The translations under genes and the position numbers were made by a program. Below the pieces are notes generated by a model. It saw nothing but the letters and a program-made list of their open reading frames with translations. It searched no databases and had not been told where the DNA came from. From Pseudoalteromonas luteoviolacea (GTDB lineage Bacteria; Pseudomonadota; Gammaproteobacteria; Enterobacterales; Alteromonadaceae), in assembly GCF_001696455.1 (NCBI RefSeq), contig NZ_MAUJ01000001.1, positions 1,798,001-1,862,000 on the forward strand: 64,000 bases of DNA, given 5' to 3'. Shown piece after piece: positions 54,158 through 64,000 of the stretch. Positions within the stretch are counted from its first letter, which is position 1. Each line of letters starts with the position of its first letter.

Positions 54158-55513
54158 CTAGAGCCTCGATACGTCATTAAACAGTGCAAAACAAGTCAGA
54201 GCTAAGAGCATCATCGCTCCAAGCTTGTAACCTAACTCTTGTGTCTTTTCAGAGACCGGTTTTTTTCGAATTAGTTCAATTAAGTAATACATCAAATGCC
54301 CACCATCCAACATCGGCAGAGGCAAAAGGTTGAAAACTCCCAAGTTAACACTAATTAGTGCTAAAAAGCTTAAAAAGGCAACTAACCCATAACTGACACT
54401 GTCACCAGCGCCTACGGCAATTCCAACTGGACCACTAATATTTTGAACAGAGACTTGACCAGTGAGCAGATTGCCAATCATATCGAAGCTCAGCGCTGTC
54501 AACGCATAGGTTTTCTGAACGCCAAGCACGATACTATCGAATACACCATACTGTCTAGTCTCAATGTAGCCTTCAGGCCAACTTTTCTGTTTGGGGACAA
54601 CTCCCAAATAACCTATTACTTGGTCTTTTGAAATCTCTTTTCCATCAGGGGTCACATTCAGGGTAACTTCTTGACCATCTCGCAAGACAGTGATCACACT
54701 TTGCTGATAGGCCGCTTGTTGTACTAAGCCGACAAAATGTGCCCAGCTCTCAACGTTTTGTTGATTGAAAGACAAAATCACATCATTTGCTTTCAATTGT
54801 GCGCGCTGCGCAGCAGAGTTTTCGGCTATCAGCGCCAACTCGGTTGTGATATCAGGTCTGTATGGATTAATGCCTATCGAGGCCAAAGGCGCAACGTCTT
54901 TTTGATCTAGCTTCCAGTTACGCACATCCAAGGTTCGGATTGCAATCTGGCCCTTGTCGTCAACAACTTTTATTTCCAGCTGTTGTTCACCTAACCCGGA
55001 CATGACAGCGAAGTTAACTTCTTGCCACGAATTTACGTCTTCACCGCCTATGCGCTTGATTGCATCGCCAGGTTGAACACCCGCTTTTTGCGCAATCGAC
55101 GACTCTGTTACGTTACCAACAACAGGCTTAACATTTTGAACGCCAACCGAGTACATAATGGCTAAAGCAAAAATCGCAAAAAGGAAATTCGCCGCAGGGC
55201 CTGCAGCCGCAACAGCCATACGCGCATACACTGACTTACTATCCAGTGTTTTATCGATATTGTGTTCATCAACATCATCAACGCGCGAGTCAAGCATTCT
55301 CACATAGCCACCCAAAGGAATGACTGAAATAGCATACTCGGTACCCATTTTATCGTACCAAGTAAAAAGAGGCTTACCAAAACCTATGGAGAAGCGCAGC
55401 ACCTTCACACCCGCTTTTCTGGCAACCCAAAAGTGTCCGTATTCATGTACAGCGACTAAAATACTTAACGCAATAACAAATGAACCTAGATTCCAGAAAA
55501 AATCAAACATCAT
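54158..55513 (-). CDS. rseP: Site-2 protease RseP
   Basis: 451 residues. Zinc-binding HEYGH in AVHEYGHFWVARKAG near the N terminus and the third ligand in LLPLPMLDGGHL near the C terminus, with two PDZ domains between (VGNVTESSIAQKAGVQPGDA and NSAAQRAQLKANDVILS). It cleaves RseA within the membrane to release sigma E in response to outer-membrane stress. Its ATG overlaps the dxr stop (TAATG). Confidence 0.97.
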   Translation of the reverse strand: MMFDFFWNLGSFVIALSILVAVHEYGHFWVARKAGVKVLRFSIGFGKPLFTWYDKMGTEYAISVIPLGGYVRMLDSRVDDVDEHNIDKTLDSKSVYARMAVAAAGPAANFLFAIFALAIMYSVGVQNVKPVVGNVTESSIAQKAGVQPGDAIKRIGGEDVNSWQEVNFAVMSGLGEQQLEIKVVDDKGQIAIRTLDVRNWKLDQKDVAPLASIGINPYRPDITTELALIAENSAAQRAQLKANDVILSFNQQNVESWAHFVGLVQQAAYQQSVITVLRDGQEVTLNVTPDGKEISKDQVIGYLGVVPKQKSWPEGYIETRQYGVFDSIVLGVQKTYALTALSFDMIGNLLTGQVSVQNISGPVGIAVGAGDSVSYGLVAFLSFLALISVNLGVFNLLPLPMLDGGHLMYYLIELIRKKPVSEKTQELGYKLGAMMLLALTCFALFNDVSRL

Positions 55514-56718
55514 TACCCCTGATTTGCAATCATCTGCTGTGCAAGCCGACGGGCTTGACTGTCCATATCTAAAATTTCTTCCAATGATTCTAAATCTTTT
55601 AACGTACTGTGCTCAAGCACCTGCTCATTAACTCTAAAAATATCCATAAAGCCAATGCGCTTGTCCAAAAATGCCGCAACCGAGATTTCATTGGCTGCAT
55701 TAAGCGCTGTTGTAGCTGCTTGACCTAGTCGGCATGCCTCTATAGCAAGTTTTAAATTTGGATAACGTGCATAGTCTGGGTGAGTAAATGTGAAATCACG
55801 CATATCAGAAAAGTCCAACGGTTTAACGCCAGCATCGATACGTTCTGGGTAAGCAAGACCGTAGGCGATTGGTGTACGCATGTCAGGTTGACCCATTTGC
55901 GCAATCACTGAACCATCTTGATATTGAACCATGGAGTGGATCATGCTTTGAGGGTGAATAACAACTTCGATATCATCAGGTTGACAATCAAACAGCCATT
56001 TAGCTTCGATAAATTCGAGACCTTTATTCATCATCGTCGCAGAATCAACCGATATTTTACGGCCCATTGACCAATTTGGGTGTGCTACAGCTTCCTCTAC
56101 GGTAACCGCTTTGAGTGTATTGACATCACGAGTTAAAAAAGGACCACCAGATCCAGTGAGGAGGATTTTTCGAATTCCCACCGCATTAAAATTAGTTTGC
56201 TCAGCACGCTGCACTTGTGCAGGCATGCACTGAAATATCGCATTGTGTTCACTGTCTATCGGCAATAATGTAGCACCGTGGTGCTTCACTTTGTCCATAA
56301 ACAATTTGCCCGACATCACCAATGACTCTTTGTTGGCCAACAGTACCTTTTTACCCGCTTCTACCGCCGCCAAAGTTGGCAACAAGCCCGCAGCGCCAAC
56401 GATGGCAGACATCACGATATCAACATCTGGGTGCGCAGCAATGTCACACATGGCGTCAGTACCACTTAGGACTTCAATGCTGGTATTGCTTAAGTGCTCA
56501 CGTAGCGAGGCCGCAGCATGCGCTTCTTGCATTACAACATAACGAGGCTTGTACTCAAGCGCTTGCTTAAGTATCACATCAACATTGGAGCCGGCCACAA
56601 GCGCAAATACATCATATCGCTCTTTATTGCGCGAGATAACATCTAAAGTTGAGGTTCCAATAGAACCACTCGCACCAAGAATGACGACTTGTTCTAGCTG
56701 ACTTAACTCAACACTCAT
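55513..56718 (-). CDS. dxr: 1-deoxy-D-xylulose 5-phosphate reductoisomerase
   Basis: 401 residues from the ATG at 56718, whose first bases overlap the cdsA stop as ATGA; five further upstream codons inside cdsA are discarded. NADPH site VVILGASGSIGTSTLDVI, LLANKESLVMSG, the metal-binding LLPIDSEHNAIFQ and NWSMGRKISVDSATMMNKGL are diagnostic. It makes methylerythritol phosphate in isoprenoid synthesis, feeding uppS in the same cluster. Confidence 0.97.
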   Translation of the reverse strand: MSVELSQLEQVVILGASGSIGTSTLDVISRNKERYDVFALVAGSNVDVILKQALEYKPRYVVMQEAHAAASLREHLSNTSIEVLSGTDAMCDIAAHPDVDIVMSAIVGAAGLLPTLAAVEAGKKVLLANKESLVMSGKLFMDKVKHHGATLLPIDSEHNAIFQCMPAQVQRAEQTNFNAVGIRKILLTGSGGPFLTRDVNTLKAVTVEEAVAHPNWSMGRKISVDSATMMNKGLEFIEAKWLFDCQPDDIEVVIHPQSMIHSMVQYQDGSVIAQMGQPDMRTPIAYGLAYPERIDAGVKPLDFSDMRDFTFTHPDYARYPNLKLAIEACRLGQAATTALNAANEISVAAFLDKRIGFMDIFRVNEQVLEHSTLKDLESLEEILDMDSQARRLAQQMIANQG

Positions 56719-57581
56719 AGTGTGACCGTCCAAGCATAAAACAACGCAAACATCGGTGCTGCCGCTGTAAGACTATCAATGCGGTCTAAAATGCCACCAT
56801 GACCAGGCAGGCAGCTACCTGAATCTTTTAACCCAGCTTCTCGCTTGAACATACTCTCAAGCAAATCGCCTATCGCTGAAAACAAAGCAATCACGATTGT
56901 CAATGCGCCGTACAGTAACCACTGCTTATATTCAACGTCTGAGCAAAAGCAAAAAATCAAAACAAAAACGACCGCGGTCACTAGCCCACCGATCAGACCC
57001 TCAATGGTTTTGTTTGGGCTGACATTTGGCATGAGCTTGCGCTTACCTAGGTTCTTCCCGGCGAAATAAGCGCCAATATCAGCACTCCAAACGATGCCTA
57101 AGACAACCATAATCAGCACAGAGCCAAATTGCTCAGAGGTGCCGTACTCAGCGCTTCTCAGCACATTTAAAGCTAACCATAGCGGAACCAGAGTCAGAAA
57201 CCCAGCCACCGCTGGCATAACTAGACCTTGGCTCCACGCGCGCGCCATCTTGGGATATCGAAACACCAATAATGTTGCCACAATCCACCAAGCAGCAGCT
57301 AAGGTAAATAGGTAGTTCGCGTCAGCAACTAATTTGCCCGATTGCCACAAACTCTCTATTGGCCAGTGAAAATGAAGCACCCCAATTAATGCTGCTGTAA
57401 TCACAACATAAACAGCGCGGTGTGCCCCTTTTTTCAACCCCATTAAAGATGCCCATTCCCAAGCTCCTAGTAGTACGATTGCGCCGGCAATCAAACTAAA
57501 CAGCTGTAGCGGCGTATAAAACACCAAAAGTAGCGCCAGTGGAGCTAATACCACCGACGTCATAATACGTTGTTTTAACAA
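56715..57581 (-). CDS. cdsA: Phosphatidate cytidylyltransferase
   Basis: 288 residues with about eight membrane helices. The family signature near the C terminus is complete: FKREAGLKDSGSCLPGHGG followed by ILDRIDSLTAAAP, and KLMPNVSPNKTIEGLIGGL precedes it. It forms CDP-diacylglycerol, the precursor of all phospholipids. Eleven bases after uppS, overlapping dxr by four. Confidence 0.97.
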   Translation of the reverse strand: MLKQRIMTSVVLAPLALLLVFYTPLQLFSLIAGAIVLLGAWEWASLMGLKKGAHRAVYVVITAALIGVLHFHWPIESLWQSGKLVADANYLFTLAAAWWIVATLLVFRYPKMARAWSQGLVMPAVAGFLTLVPLWLALNVLRSAEYGTSEQFGSVLIMVVLGIVWSADIGAYFAGKNLGKRKLMPNVSPNKTIEGLIGGLVTAVVFVLIFCFCSDVEYKQWLLYGALTIVIALFSAIGDLLESMFKREAGLKDSGSCLPGHGGILDRIDSLTAAAPMFALFYAWTVTL

Positions 57582-57592
57582 ATTTTATACCT

Positions 57593-58366
57593 TTAACTTG
57601 TTGATTTGCTCTCGGCGAGTAGTTGTTGTATTTGTTCGCCTGTGCAACCGAAGCGCCTTTCTCTAGAAATATAGCAAGCAATTGCTTCTGAGAAAGCTTC
57701 TTCTTTAAAATCAGGCCAGAGTGTTTCTGTAAAATACAGCTCAGCATATGCAGCTTGCCATAACAAAAAGTTACTGATGCGATAATCACCACCAGTACGG
57801 ATCAACAAATCTAGAGGACTTTGCTCTGCCATTGTTAACTTTTCAGACAATGCGTCTTCCGTGATATCTGCAACAGAGAGCTCCCCTTGCTGTACCTGAG
57901 TCGCAAGCGACTGGGCTGCAGTCACAATATCCCATCTTCCACCGTAGTTTGCAGCAACATTCAAGGTTAACCCTGTGTTATTTGCGGTAAGTGCGTGGGC
58001 ATCATGGACTTTAGCCTGTAAGCTTTCAGGAAACTTTGATATATCACCAATTATTTTTAGTTTTACATTATTTTTATGTAATTTCTTAACCTCTTGACTA
58101 AGTACAAAGAGGAATAATTCCATTAAGGTACTAACTTCATCTTCAGGCCTGCGCCAGTTCTCGCTGCTAAATGCAAACAGCGTTAAAGACTCGATACCTA
58201 ACTTAGTACAGAACTGTACAGCGCTGCGAACAGAGTCGACACCTTTTTTATGCCCATATGCTCTAGGACGCTTACGCGCCTGAGCCCAGCGTCCATTTCC
58301 ATCCATAATGATGGCAACATGCTTAGGTAATGATTGTTGTGAAATCGCGTCAGCGTTTAAAACCAT
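57593..58366 (-). CDS. uppS: Undecaprenyl pyrophosphate synthase
   Basis: 257 residues. [20 protein letters not shown] holds the catalytic Asp and the FPP-binding loop, [19 protein letters not shown] follows, and the C-terminal [18 protein letters not shown] is the family signature. It makes the C55 carrier lipid for peptidoglycan and O-antigen. Also named ispU. First gene of a transcript beginning after the frr terminator. Confidence 0.97.
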   Translation of the reverse strand: MVLNADAISQQSLPKHVAIIMDGNGRWAQARKRPRAYGHKKGVDSVRSAVQFCTKLGIESLTLFAFSSENWRRPEDEVSTLMELFLFVLSQEVKKLHKNNVKLKIIGDISKFPESLQAKVHDAHALTANNTGLTLNVAANYGGRWDIVTAAQSLATQVQQGELSVADITEDALSEKLTMAEQSPLDLLIRTGGDYRISNFLLWQAAYAELYFTETLWPDFKEEAFSEAIACYISRERRFGCTGEQIQQLLAESKSTS

Positions 58367-58548
58367 AGTACTATTTTAAATAAAAAAAACGCCGCCTAGT
58401 ATAGCGCAGACAACGCCGCAAACCTAATAAAATTCTTTTTGCTCAATTCTTAACCATGAGTGATTGTAATATAAACAAGTTTTATTCTTTTTTAAAAAGA
58501 TAAAGCCACTCGATGCTTTTCAAGCTCAGTTAACGAGCTATAAGACAG

Positions 58549-58576
58549 CAAAAAGCCGCTAAAAAGCGGCTTTTTG
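58549..58576 (-). terminator. Terminator of frr
   Basis: AAAAAGCCGCT pairs with AGCGGCTTTTT, loop TTTT-rich, followed by T-run on the minus strand, about 18 bp after the frr stop codon. It separates frr from the uppS transcript. Confidence 0.9.
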
Positions 58577-58594
58577 GCACAACTCAATTGAGTT

Positions 58595-59152
58595 TTAGAT
58601 TTCCATCAACTCAGCTTCTTTCGCGCTAAGTTGCGTATCCATCTCTTTGATATGCGTATCAGTGATTTTTTGGATCTCATCTTCTGCTTGACGCGCTTCA
58701 TCTTCTGAGATCTCTTTGTCTTTTAGCAGTGATTTAATATCACCGTTCGCGTCACGACGAATATTACGTACCGCAACTCGACCACCTTCTACTTCACCAC
58801 GAACGATCTTGATAAGGTCCTTACGACGCTCTTCTGTTAGTGGAGGAAGTGGAACACGAATCACTGTACCCGCTGACATCGGGTTTAAGCCTAGATCAGA
58901 CGCCATGATCGCTTTTTCTACAGCTTGTGCTAATGACTTATCAAAAACACTGATAGCAAGCGTACGAGAGTCTTCAACAGTTACGTTAGCAACTTGGTTT
59001 AGAGGTGTATCAGCACCGTAATAAGATACTGAAATACCATCTAACAAAGCTGGGTGTGCACGACCAGTGCGGATCTTAGATAGTTGGCTAGCAAGTGCCG
59101 CCACGCTTTTTTTCATGCGCTCTTGAGCGTCTTTTTGGATATCATTAATCAC
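58595..59152 (-). CDS. frr: Ribosome recycling factor
   Basis: 185 residues, the exact size of E. coli [63 protein letters not shown] and [20 protein letters not shown] are all present. It splits post-termination ribosomes together with EF-G. 104 bp after pyrH on the same strand. Confidence 0.98.
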   Translation of the reverse strand: MINDIQKDAQERMKKSVAALASQLSKIRTGRAHPALLDGISVSYYGADTPLNQVANVTVEDSRTLAISVFDKSLAQAVEKAIMASDLGLNPMSAGTVIRVPLPPLTEERRKDLIKIVRGEVEGGRVAVRNIRRDANGDIKSLLKDKEISEDEARQAEDEIQKITDTHIKEMDTQLSAKEAELMEI

Positions 59153-59256
59153 AGTTGCAATCCTATTTTTACTATTCTAATCAATCTACAACATCAATGA
59201 GATTGATCTAAGTTTGTTCTAAACAAATGGTGCCTAACGCACCACCTGAAATTGCT

Positions 59257-59997
59257 TTATTCCGCTACTTTTTTCGATGTGATCAAAGTGCCTTCGTCTT
59301 CGCCCATGATAACGCGTTTCAACGCACCTGGTTTATTCATATTGAATACACTCAGTGGCATGTTGTGGTCACGCGCCAATGTGAAAGCGGCTAAGTCCAT
59401 CACTTTAAGCTCTTTGTCGATAATTTCATCATGAGTTAACTGGCTGTACAAGGTTGCCTCAGGGTTTTTAACCGGGTCATCACTGTATACACCGTCAACT
59501 TTAGTTGCTTTGATCACTGTGTCCGCTTCAATTTCAATACCGCGTAAACATGCCGCAGAATCTGTTGTAAAGAACGGATTTCCAGTACCTGCTGAAAAGA
59601 TAACAACACGGCCTGATTTTAACAAGCTGATTGCCTCTGCCCAGTTGTAAGCATCACACACACCATTTAGTGGAATAGCAGACATCAAACGTGCGTTTAC
59701 GAAGGCTCTATGCAGCGCATCACGCATCGCCAAACCATTCATTACCGTTGCTAACATGCCCATATGATCGCCAACTACACGGTTCATACCCGCTTCAGCT
59801 AGAGAGCCACCGCGTAAAAAGTTACCGCCGCCGATCACCAAACCCACTTCTACGTCGAGTTCTACAAGTTCTTTAATTTCTTGCGCCATACGATCCAACA
59901 CTTTTGGATCGATACCAAAGCCTTCATCTCCCATTAAAGCTTCACCGCTTAATTTAAGAAGAACGCGTCTAAAAACAGGTTTTCGATTGATAGTCAT
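59257..59997 (-). CDS. pyrH: Uridylate kinase
   Basis: 246 residues. Amino acid kinase fold: [78 protein letters not shown]. It phosphorylates UMP to UDP and is regulated by GTP and UTP. It lies after a terminator that ends the rpsB-tsf transcript, so it should have its own promoter in 60000-60140. Confidence 0.98.
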   Translation of the reverse strand: MTINRKPVFRRVLLKLSGEALMGDEGFGIDPKVLDRMAQEIKELVELDVEVGLVIGGGNFLRGGSLAEAGMNRVVGDHMGMLATVMNGLAMRDALHRAFVNARLMSAIPLNGVCDAYNWAEAISLLKSGRVVIFSAGTGNPFFTTDSAACLRGIEIEADTVIKATKVDGVYSDDPVKNPEATLYSQLTHDEIIDKELKVMDLAAFTLARDHNMPLSVFNMNKPGALKRVIMGEDEGTLITSKKVAE

Positions 59998-60027
59998 AAT
60001 TTCCGGGCCAAGTTAAAATTGAGACAA

Positions 60028-60070
60028 AAAATAACCGCGCTTATGATAGACATAAATGCGCGGTTATTTT
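60028..60070 (-). terminator. Terminator of the rpsB-tsf transcript
   Basis: AAAATAACCGCGC (60028-60040) pairs with GCGCGGTTATTTT (60058-60070), loop 17 bases, followed by T6 on the minus strand, about 70 bp after the tsf stop. Confidence 0.88.
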
Positions 60071-60138
60071 AGAGAATTTTCTTCATTGACGCAAAAGCAA
60101 ATCACTACTTTTATGTCAATAAGATTATTCTATTGCGA

Positions 60139-60990
60139 TTATTCGCCTTTTGCAGCAGCAATCTGTGCAGCAACTTCAGCAGCGAAGTCTTCTTCTTTCT
60201 TCTCGATACCTTCACCAACTTCAAGGCGAATGAATGAAGAAACTGTAGCACCTTTCTCTTTAAGGTACTCACCAACAGACTTCTTAGGCTCCATGATGAA
60301 AGCTTGACCAGTAAGAGAGATCTCACCAGTGAACTTCTTCATGCGACCAACAACCATTTTTTCTGCGATTTCAGCAGGCTTGCCTTCGTTCATAGCGATT
60401 TCAACTTGAACCGCTTTTTCTTTTTCAACAACGTCAGCAGGTACGTCTTCTGGCTTTAGGAAGTCAGGCTTAGAAGCAGCAACGTGCATTGCAACGTGCT
60501 TAAGTGTTTCTTCGTCAGCATCACCAGTTACAACAACACCGATGCGGTCGCCGTGACGGTATGCAGATAGCTTGTCGCCATCGATGTACTCAACGCGACG
60601 TACGTTGATGTTTTCACCGATCTTAGCAACTAGAGCAACACGCGTCTCTTCAAACTTAGCTTGAAGGTCAGCAACTGAAGCTTTAGTAGCAACAGCGTCG
60701 TCAAGAACAGTGTTAGCAAAACCTAGGAAGTTTTCGTCTTTAGCAACGAAGTCAGTTTGACAGTTAACTTCAAGAAGCGCAGCAAAACCTTCACCTTGCT
60801 TGATAAGGATTGTACCTTCTGCAGCGATGTTACCCGCTTTCTTAGCAGCTTTTGCAGCACCACTCTTACGCATGTTCTCGATCGCTAGATCGATGTCACC
60901 GTTAGTTTCAGTTAGTGCTTTTTTACAATCCATCATGCCAGCGCCAGTACGCTCGCGAAGTTCTTTAACTAGGGCAGCAGTTACAGCCAT
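60139..60990 (-). CDS. tsf: Elongation factor Ts
   Basis: 283 residues from the ATG at 60990 (GAGGA upstream); the longer frame to 61056 is not supported. [20 protein letters not shown], the [10 protein letters not shown] core that contacts EF-Tu, and the C-terminal [20 protein letters not shown] are standard. It exchanges GDP on EF-Tu. Co-transcribed with rpsB, with an attenuator-like hairpin between them. Confidence 0.98.
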   Translation of the reverse strand: MAVTAALVKELRERTGAGMMDCKKALTETNGDIDLAIENMRKSGAAKAAKKAGNIAAEGTILIKQGEGFAALLEVNCQTDFVAKDENFLGFANTVLDDAVATKASVADLQAKFEETRVALVAKIGENINVRRVEYIDGDKLSAYRHGDRIGVVVTGDADEETLKHVAMHVAASKPDFLKPEDVPADVVEKEKAVQVEIAMNEGKPAEIAEKMVVGRMKKFTGEISLTGQAFIMEPKKSVGEYLKEKGATVSSFIRLEVGEGIEKKEEDFAAEVAAQIAAAKGE

Positions 60991-61051
60991 TAGAATATCC
61001 TCAATTCTGAATTCGGTTTTTTTGGTAAGCGAATTTCCGCTTGTAAAGAAT

Positions 61052-61087
61052 ATCAAGCCTTCACCATTAAGTTGATGAAGACTTGAT
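61052..61087 (-). promoter_or_regulatory. Hairpin between rpsB and tsf
   Basis: ATCAAGtCTTCA (61087-61076) pairs with TGAAGgCTTGAT (61063-61052) with one mismatch pair (T-G), loop 12 bases, just after the rpsB stop. No T-tract follows, so it is more likely an attenuator or RNA-stability element than a full terminator. Confidence 0.55.
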
Positions 61088-61096
61088 GACAGCTAA

Positions 61097-61825
61097 TTAC
61101 TCAGCTTCTACGAAATCGTCGTTTTCTGCTTGAGCAACGATGTTGCTTTCACGACCTTCTGTGATAGCAGTTGCAACAGCGTTAGTGTATAGCTGGATTG
61201 CACGGATCGCATCGTCGTTACCAGGGATGATGAAGTCAACACCATCTGGGTTAGAGTTAGTATCAACAACTGATACTACTGGAATACCTAGGTTGTTAGC
61301 TTCACGGATAGCGATGTGCTCGTGGTCAGCATCGATTACGAAGATAGCGTCAGGTAGACCGCCCATATCTTTGATACCGCCAAGGCTCTTCTCAAGCTTT
61401 TCCATTTCACGCGTTTTCATTAGCGCTTCTTTCTTAGTAAGCTTCTCGAAAGTACCGTCTTGGCTTTGAGCTTCAAGGTCTTTAAGACGCTTGATTGATT
61501 GACGAACTGTTTTCCAGTTAGTCAACATACCACCTAACCAACGGTGATTTACGTAGAACTGCTCACTTGAGATAGCTGCTTCTTTAACTGCTTCACCAGC
61601 TGCGCGCTTAGTACCTACGAAAAGGATTTTACCTTTGTTAGATGCAACGTTTGATAAAAACTTAAGTGCATCGTTGAAAAGTGGAACTGTCTTTTCTAGG
61701 TTGATGATATGAACGCGGTTACGAGCGCCGAAGATGAACGGCTTCATCTTAGGGTTCCAGTAACGTGCCTGGTGACCAAAGTGAACACCAGCTTGAAGCA
61801 TATCGCGCATTGAAACGTTTGCCAT
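61097..61825 (-). CDS. rpsB: Ribosomal protein S2
   Basis: 242 residues. [60 protein letters not shown] and [20 protein letters not shown] are diagnostic. 30S subunit protein needed for S1 binding. Preceded by a long leader, expected to hold the S2 autoregulatory structure (61826 to about 62025). Confidence 0.98.
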   Translation of the reverse strand: MANVSMRDMLQAGVHFGHQARYWNPKMKPFIFGARNRVHIINLEKTVPLFNDALKFLSNVASNKGKILFVGTKRAAGEAVKEAAISSEQFYVNHRWLGGMLTNWKTVRQSIKRLKDLEAQSQDGTFEKLTKKEALMKTREMEKLEKSLGGIKDMGGLPDAIFVIDADHEHIAIREANNLGIPVVSVVDTNSNPDGVDFIIPGNDDAIRAIQLYTNAVATAITEGRESNIVAQAENDDFVEAE

Positions 61826-62030
61826 TTGTATTTTCCTCTATTTAATTAGGGTTAGGCCTCCACATATCCCATATCACCAACATGCTAATTACGTATCTTT
61901 GACCGATACAAACATGCACCCAAGTGTATGTGTCGATATGTGTGTGTGTTAAAATTTAATTTTGCTTGTCTTAAGTACAAACAACCTCAACATCTGTTAG
62001 AGAAGATTTATTTGTAAAAAGACGGCGCGC

Positions 62031-62059
62031 TTTATACCATATAAATTAAATTAACTCAA
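62031..62059 (-). promoter_or_regulatory. rpsB promoter
   Basis: Minus strand: TTGAGT (62059-62054), 17 bp, TATAAA (62036-62031), then GC-rich GCGCGCC, the discriminator of stringently controlled ribosomal promoters. It gives a leader of about 200 nt. Just upstream GAGCAAAATTTGCTC (62065-62079) is a perfect palindrome of unknown role between this promoter and map. Confidence 0.75.
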
Positions 62060-62115
62060 TGACGAGAGCAAAATTTGCTCGTTATTGCTACTAGAAATTA
62101 TGACTTGGAGTCTCA

Positions 62116-62904
62116 ATGAGTGCAGTGATTAAAACCCCTGATGAAATCGAAAAAATGCGTGTTGCCGGTAGGTTAGCGGCTGAAGTATTAGAAATGATTG
62201 AACCTTATGTGAAGCCTGGGGTTACCACAGACGAATTAAATACAATTTGTCATGATTACATTGTGGATGTACAAGGCTGCATCCCGGCACCATTAAATTA
62301 TCATGGTTTTCCAAAGTCTATTTGTACCTCTGTTAACCACGTAATCTGCCATGGTATTCCGAATGAAAAACCTCTAAAAGAAGGCGACATCGTGAATATC
62401 GACGTGACGGTTATCAAAGATGGTTACCACGGCGATACCTCTAAAATGTTCTACGTAGGTCAGCCGAGCATTCAAGGAAAGCGCTTGAGTGAAATCACGC
62501 AAGAGTCTCTTTATTTGGCAATTAAAATGGTTAAGCCTGGTGTCAGATTAGGTGATATTGGCGCAGCGATTCAAAAGTACGCTGAAGGCTTTAATTATTC
62601 AATTGTTCGCGAATATTGTGGTCACGGTATCGGCGCTCAATTCCATGAAGATCCGCAGGTGATGCACTACGGAAAACCAGGCACGGGTGAAGTACTAAAA
62701 GCGGGCATGTGCTTAACCATTGAGCCGATGGTCAACGCTGGAAAACGTCAATGTAAACTACTAAAAGATAACTGGACTGTTGTCACTAAAGACCGTAGTC
62801 TATCTGCACAGTGGGAGCACACGTTACTCGTCACAGACAATGGTGTTGAAATCTTAACGCACCGCAATGATGACACCATTGAAAAAGTGATCGAGCACGC
62901 ATAA
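62116..62904 (+). CDS. map: Methionine aminopeptidase, type I
   Basis: 262 residues (E. coli 264). Metal ligands lie in VNIDVTVIKDGYHGDTSKMF (two Asp), YCGHGIGAQFHEDPQ (His), LTIEPMVNAG (Glu) and SAQWEHTLLVTDNG (Glu); the N-terminal IKTPDEIEKMRVAGRLAAEV is typical. It removes initiator Met. Divergent from rpsB as in E. coli, followed by glnD. GGAG precedes the ATG. Confidence 0.98.
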   Translation: MSAVIKTPDEIEKMRVAGRLAAEVLEMIEPYVKPGVTTDELNTICHDYIVDVQGCIPAPLNYHGFPKSICTSVNHVICHGIPNEKPLKEGDIVNIDVTVIKDGYHGDTSKMFYVGQPSIQGKRLSEITQESLYLAIKMVKPGVRLGDIGAAIQKYAEGFNYSIVREYCGHGIGAQFHEDPQVMHYGKPGTGEVLKAGMCLTIEPMVNAGKRQCKLLKDNWTVVTKDRSLSAQWEHTLLVTDNGVEILTHRNDDTIEKVIEHA

Positions 62905-63013
62905 TTTCGACTATACTGCTCTTGCTTTTCAATCAGCAAGTAACATGACTACTATCTAAAGCAACCGCATGGGTCTTCCCACAGCGGGCAACGTTGCAAT
63001 TATTTTGAAAGCA

Positions 63014-63034
63014 CAGGCCGTAAAACACGGCCTG
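63014..63034 (+). terminator. Hairpin between map and glnD
   Basis: CAGGCCGT (63014-63021) pairs with ACGGCCTG (63027-63034), loop AAAAC, about 110 bp after the map stop. No T-tract follows; possible weak terminator. Confidence 0.4.
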
Positions 63035-63089
63035 ATAAGCTTGCAGCGACAAAAAATACTTAAAGATAATAAGGACCCAAGGACATCCC

Positions 63090-64000
63090 GTGGCGTTACC
63101 GAACAAAGTAAAATTGTTGCTAGAAGAAGCCGAGCAACTTTGTGACTATAAGGGTTGTATGAGCTATTTTTATAAATGGCTAAACAATCAATTTTCCAAG
63201 CAACCCGTAAGACTCCTTATCAATGCGCGTTCTGAATTCATTGATATCCTGCTAAGAAAGCTATTCATTCAAACTGGCTTAGCTGATTTCGAGCAACTCG
63301 CATTAATTGGTATTGGAGGATATGGCCGAGGCGAGTTACACCCTTTCTCCGATATCGATTTCTTACTCCTTACTGACGGCGAACCCAATGATGAGTTAAG
63401 ACAAAAGCTTGAATCTTTTGTCACTATGCTTTGGGACCTAAATCTCGATATCGGCCATAGTGTGCGTACCCATGAACAAGTATTAGAGCAAAAGCGGCAA
63501 GATGTACACTTTACGACTAGCTTACTCGAGAGTCGCTTAATCTGCGGCAACTTGGTTGAGTTTGAACGCCTTAAAAGCCATATTGTCAAAACCCCAATTT
63601 GGCGCTCTGACGACTTTTTCATCGCTAAAGTTAAAGAGCAAAGAATCAGGCGTAAAAAATGCCATGGTACGGCCTATAACTTAGAACCCAACATCAAAGA
63701 GAACCCAGGCGGCTTGCGTGATTTGCAGACCATTTTTTGGGTTGCTAAAAAACATTTCCACGCAGAAACCCTCGAAGAGCTTATTGGCCATGGCTACTTG
63801 ACCCACGAGGAGTATCAAGAGCTTATGGAATGCCTAGAGAACTTGTGGAATATTCGGTTTGCCCTGCACCTCGCAGCTGGGCGACCAGAAAACCGTCTGC
63901 TTTTTGACTACCAACCGCATGCAGCCGAGCTATTAGGGTTCGGATCTGAGGGTAAGCCTTCCGTCGAACGTATGATGAAGCGCCTGTTTCGTATCATGAG
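63090..64000 (+). CDS. glnD: Bifunctional uridylyltransferase/uridylyl-removing enzyme, 3' end outside the window
   Basis: About 303 residues visible of an expected 860-900. It starts at a GTG (63090) with AAGGACATCCC just upstream. The nucleotidyltransferase active site GIGGYGRGELHPFSDIDFLL is complete, followed by FVTMLWDLNLDIGHSVRTHE, NLEPNIKENPGGLRDLQTIF and LENLWNIRFALHLAAGRPEN, all standard for GlnD. It modifies PII proteins in response to glutamine. The HD and ACT domains would lie beyond base 64000. Confidence 0.97.
   Translation, partial: MALPNKVKLLLEEAEQLCDYKGCMSYFYKWLNNQFSKQPVRLLINARSEFIDILLRKLFIQTGLADFEQLALIGIGGYGRGELHPFSDIDFLLLTDGEPNDELRQKLESFVTMLWDLNLDIGHSVRTHEQVLEQKRQDVHFTTSLLESRLICGNLVEFERLKSHIVKTPIWRSDDFFIAKVKEQRIRRKKCHGTAYNLEPNIKENPGGLRDLQTIFWVAKKHFHAETLEELIGHGYLTHEEYQELMECLENLWNIRFALHLAAGRPENRLLFDYQPHAAELLGFGSEGKPSVERMMKRLFRIM

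Noticed and set aside
1..64000. tRNA genes
   Set aside because: I looked for cloverleaf patterns and TTCRANNC T-arm motifs with paired acceptor ends in the larger gaps and found none convincing; a tRNA search program would settle it.

Overview
The window looks like the chromosome of a marine gammaproteobacterium of the Pseudoalteromonas/Alteromonadales type. Base composition is AT-rich, and the gene order glnD-map | rpsB-tsf-pyrH-frr-uppS-cdsA-dxr-rseP-bamA-skp-lpxD-fabZ-lpxA-lpxB-rnhB-dnaE is the classical gammaproteobacterial one. Accessory genes fit a marine heterotroph: a bacterial voltage-gated sodium channel, a secreted sphingomyelinase C, a fibrinogen-like domain protein and c-di-GMP enzymes. 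The genus is inferred from content, not from a database search.

Layout. 1-18.9 kb: accessory and signalling genes, mostly on the minus strand. These include a fibrinogen-domain protein cut by the window start, YciI-like and GyrI-like proteins, a nuclease-like protein, a MASE2 hybrid histidine kinase, a 15-bp tandem repeat, an RraB-like protein, the sodium channel, a PhyH-like dioxygenase, a TPR-GGDEF cyclase, a pentapeptide-repeat protein, a DsbA-family protein and the sphingomyelinase. A plus-strand operon follows (DUF4177 - YidD paralogue - TM2 protein - M48 protease), then a cupin gene and an orphan secreted protein behind a clear Fur-box promoter. 19-31 kb: small, AT-rich, poorly conserved genes (SUKH-like, YdjM-like, alpha/beta hydrolase, nucleotidyltransferase, VOC + AraC pair, P-loop kinase, DUF4034, lipoproteins), two relics of broken genes, and hints of degenerate integron attC sites on the minus strand.

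31-34.4 kb is the most unusual stretch. A Tn7-like right end with a shortened tnsA is followed by a putative left end, four gene cassettes each followed by an attC-like recombination site, a truncated second tnsA and a second, nearly identical right end. That second end abuts the 3' end of the 4.5S (SRP) RNA gene ffs, a known fixed attachment site of some Tn7-like (including CRISPR-associated I-F3) transposons. It reads as a decayed tandem Tn7-like insertion carrying an integrase-less cassette array. No integrase, tnsB, tnsC, tniQ, cas gene or CRISPR array is visible here.

34.5-41.7 kb: DUF3014 protein, patatin phospholipase, a Kef-type antiporter broken by a one-base frameshift, a GGDEF cyclase, a small membrane protein and tilS. 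41.7-64 kb: core genes for fatty acid, lipid A, isoprenoid, outer-membrane and translation functions. Two departures from the usual order stand out: accA is inverted relative to dnaE and tilS, and an intrinsic terminator separates lpxA from lpxB. The window ends inside glnD.
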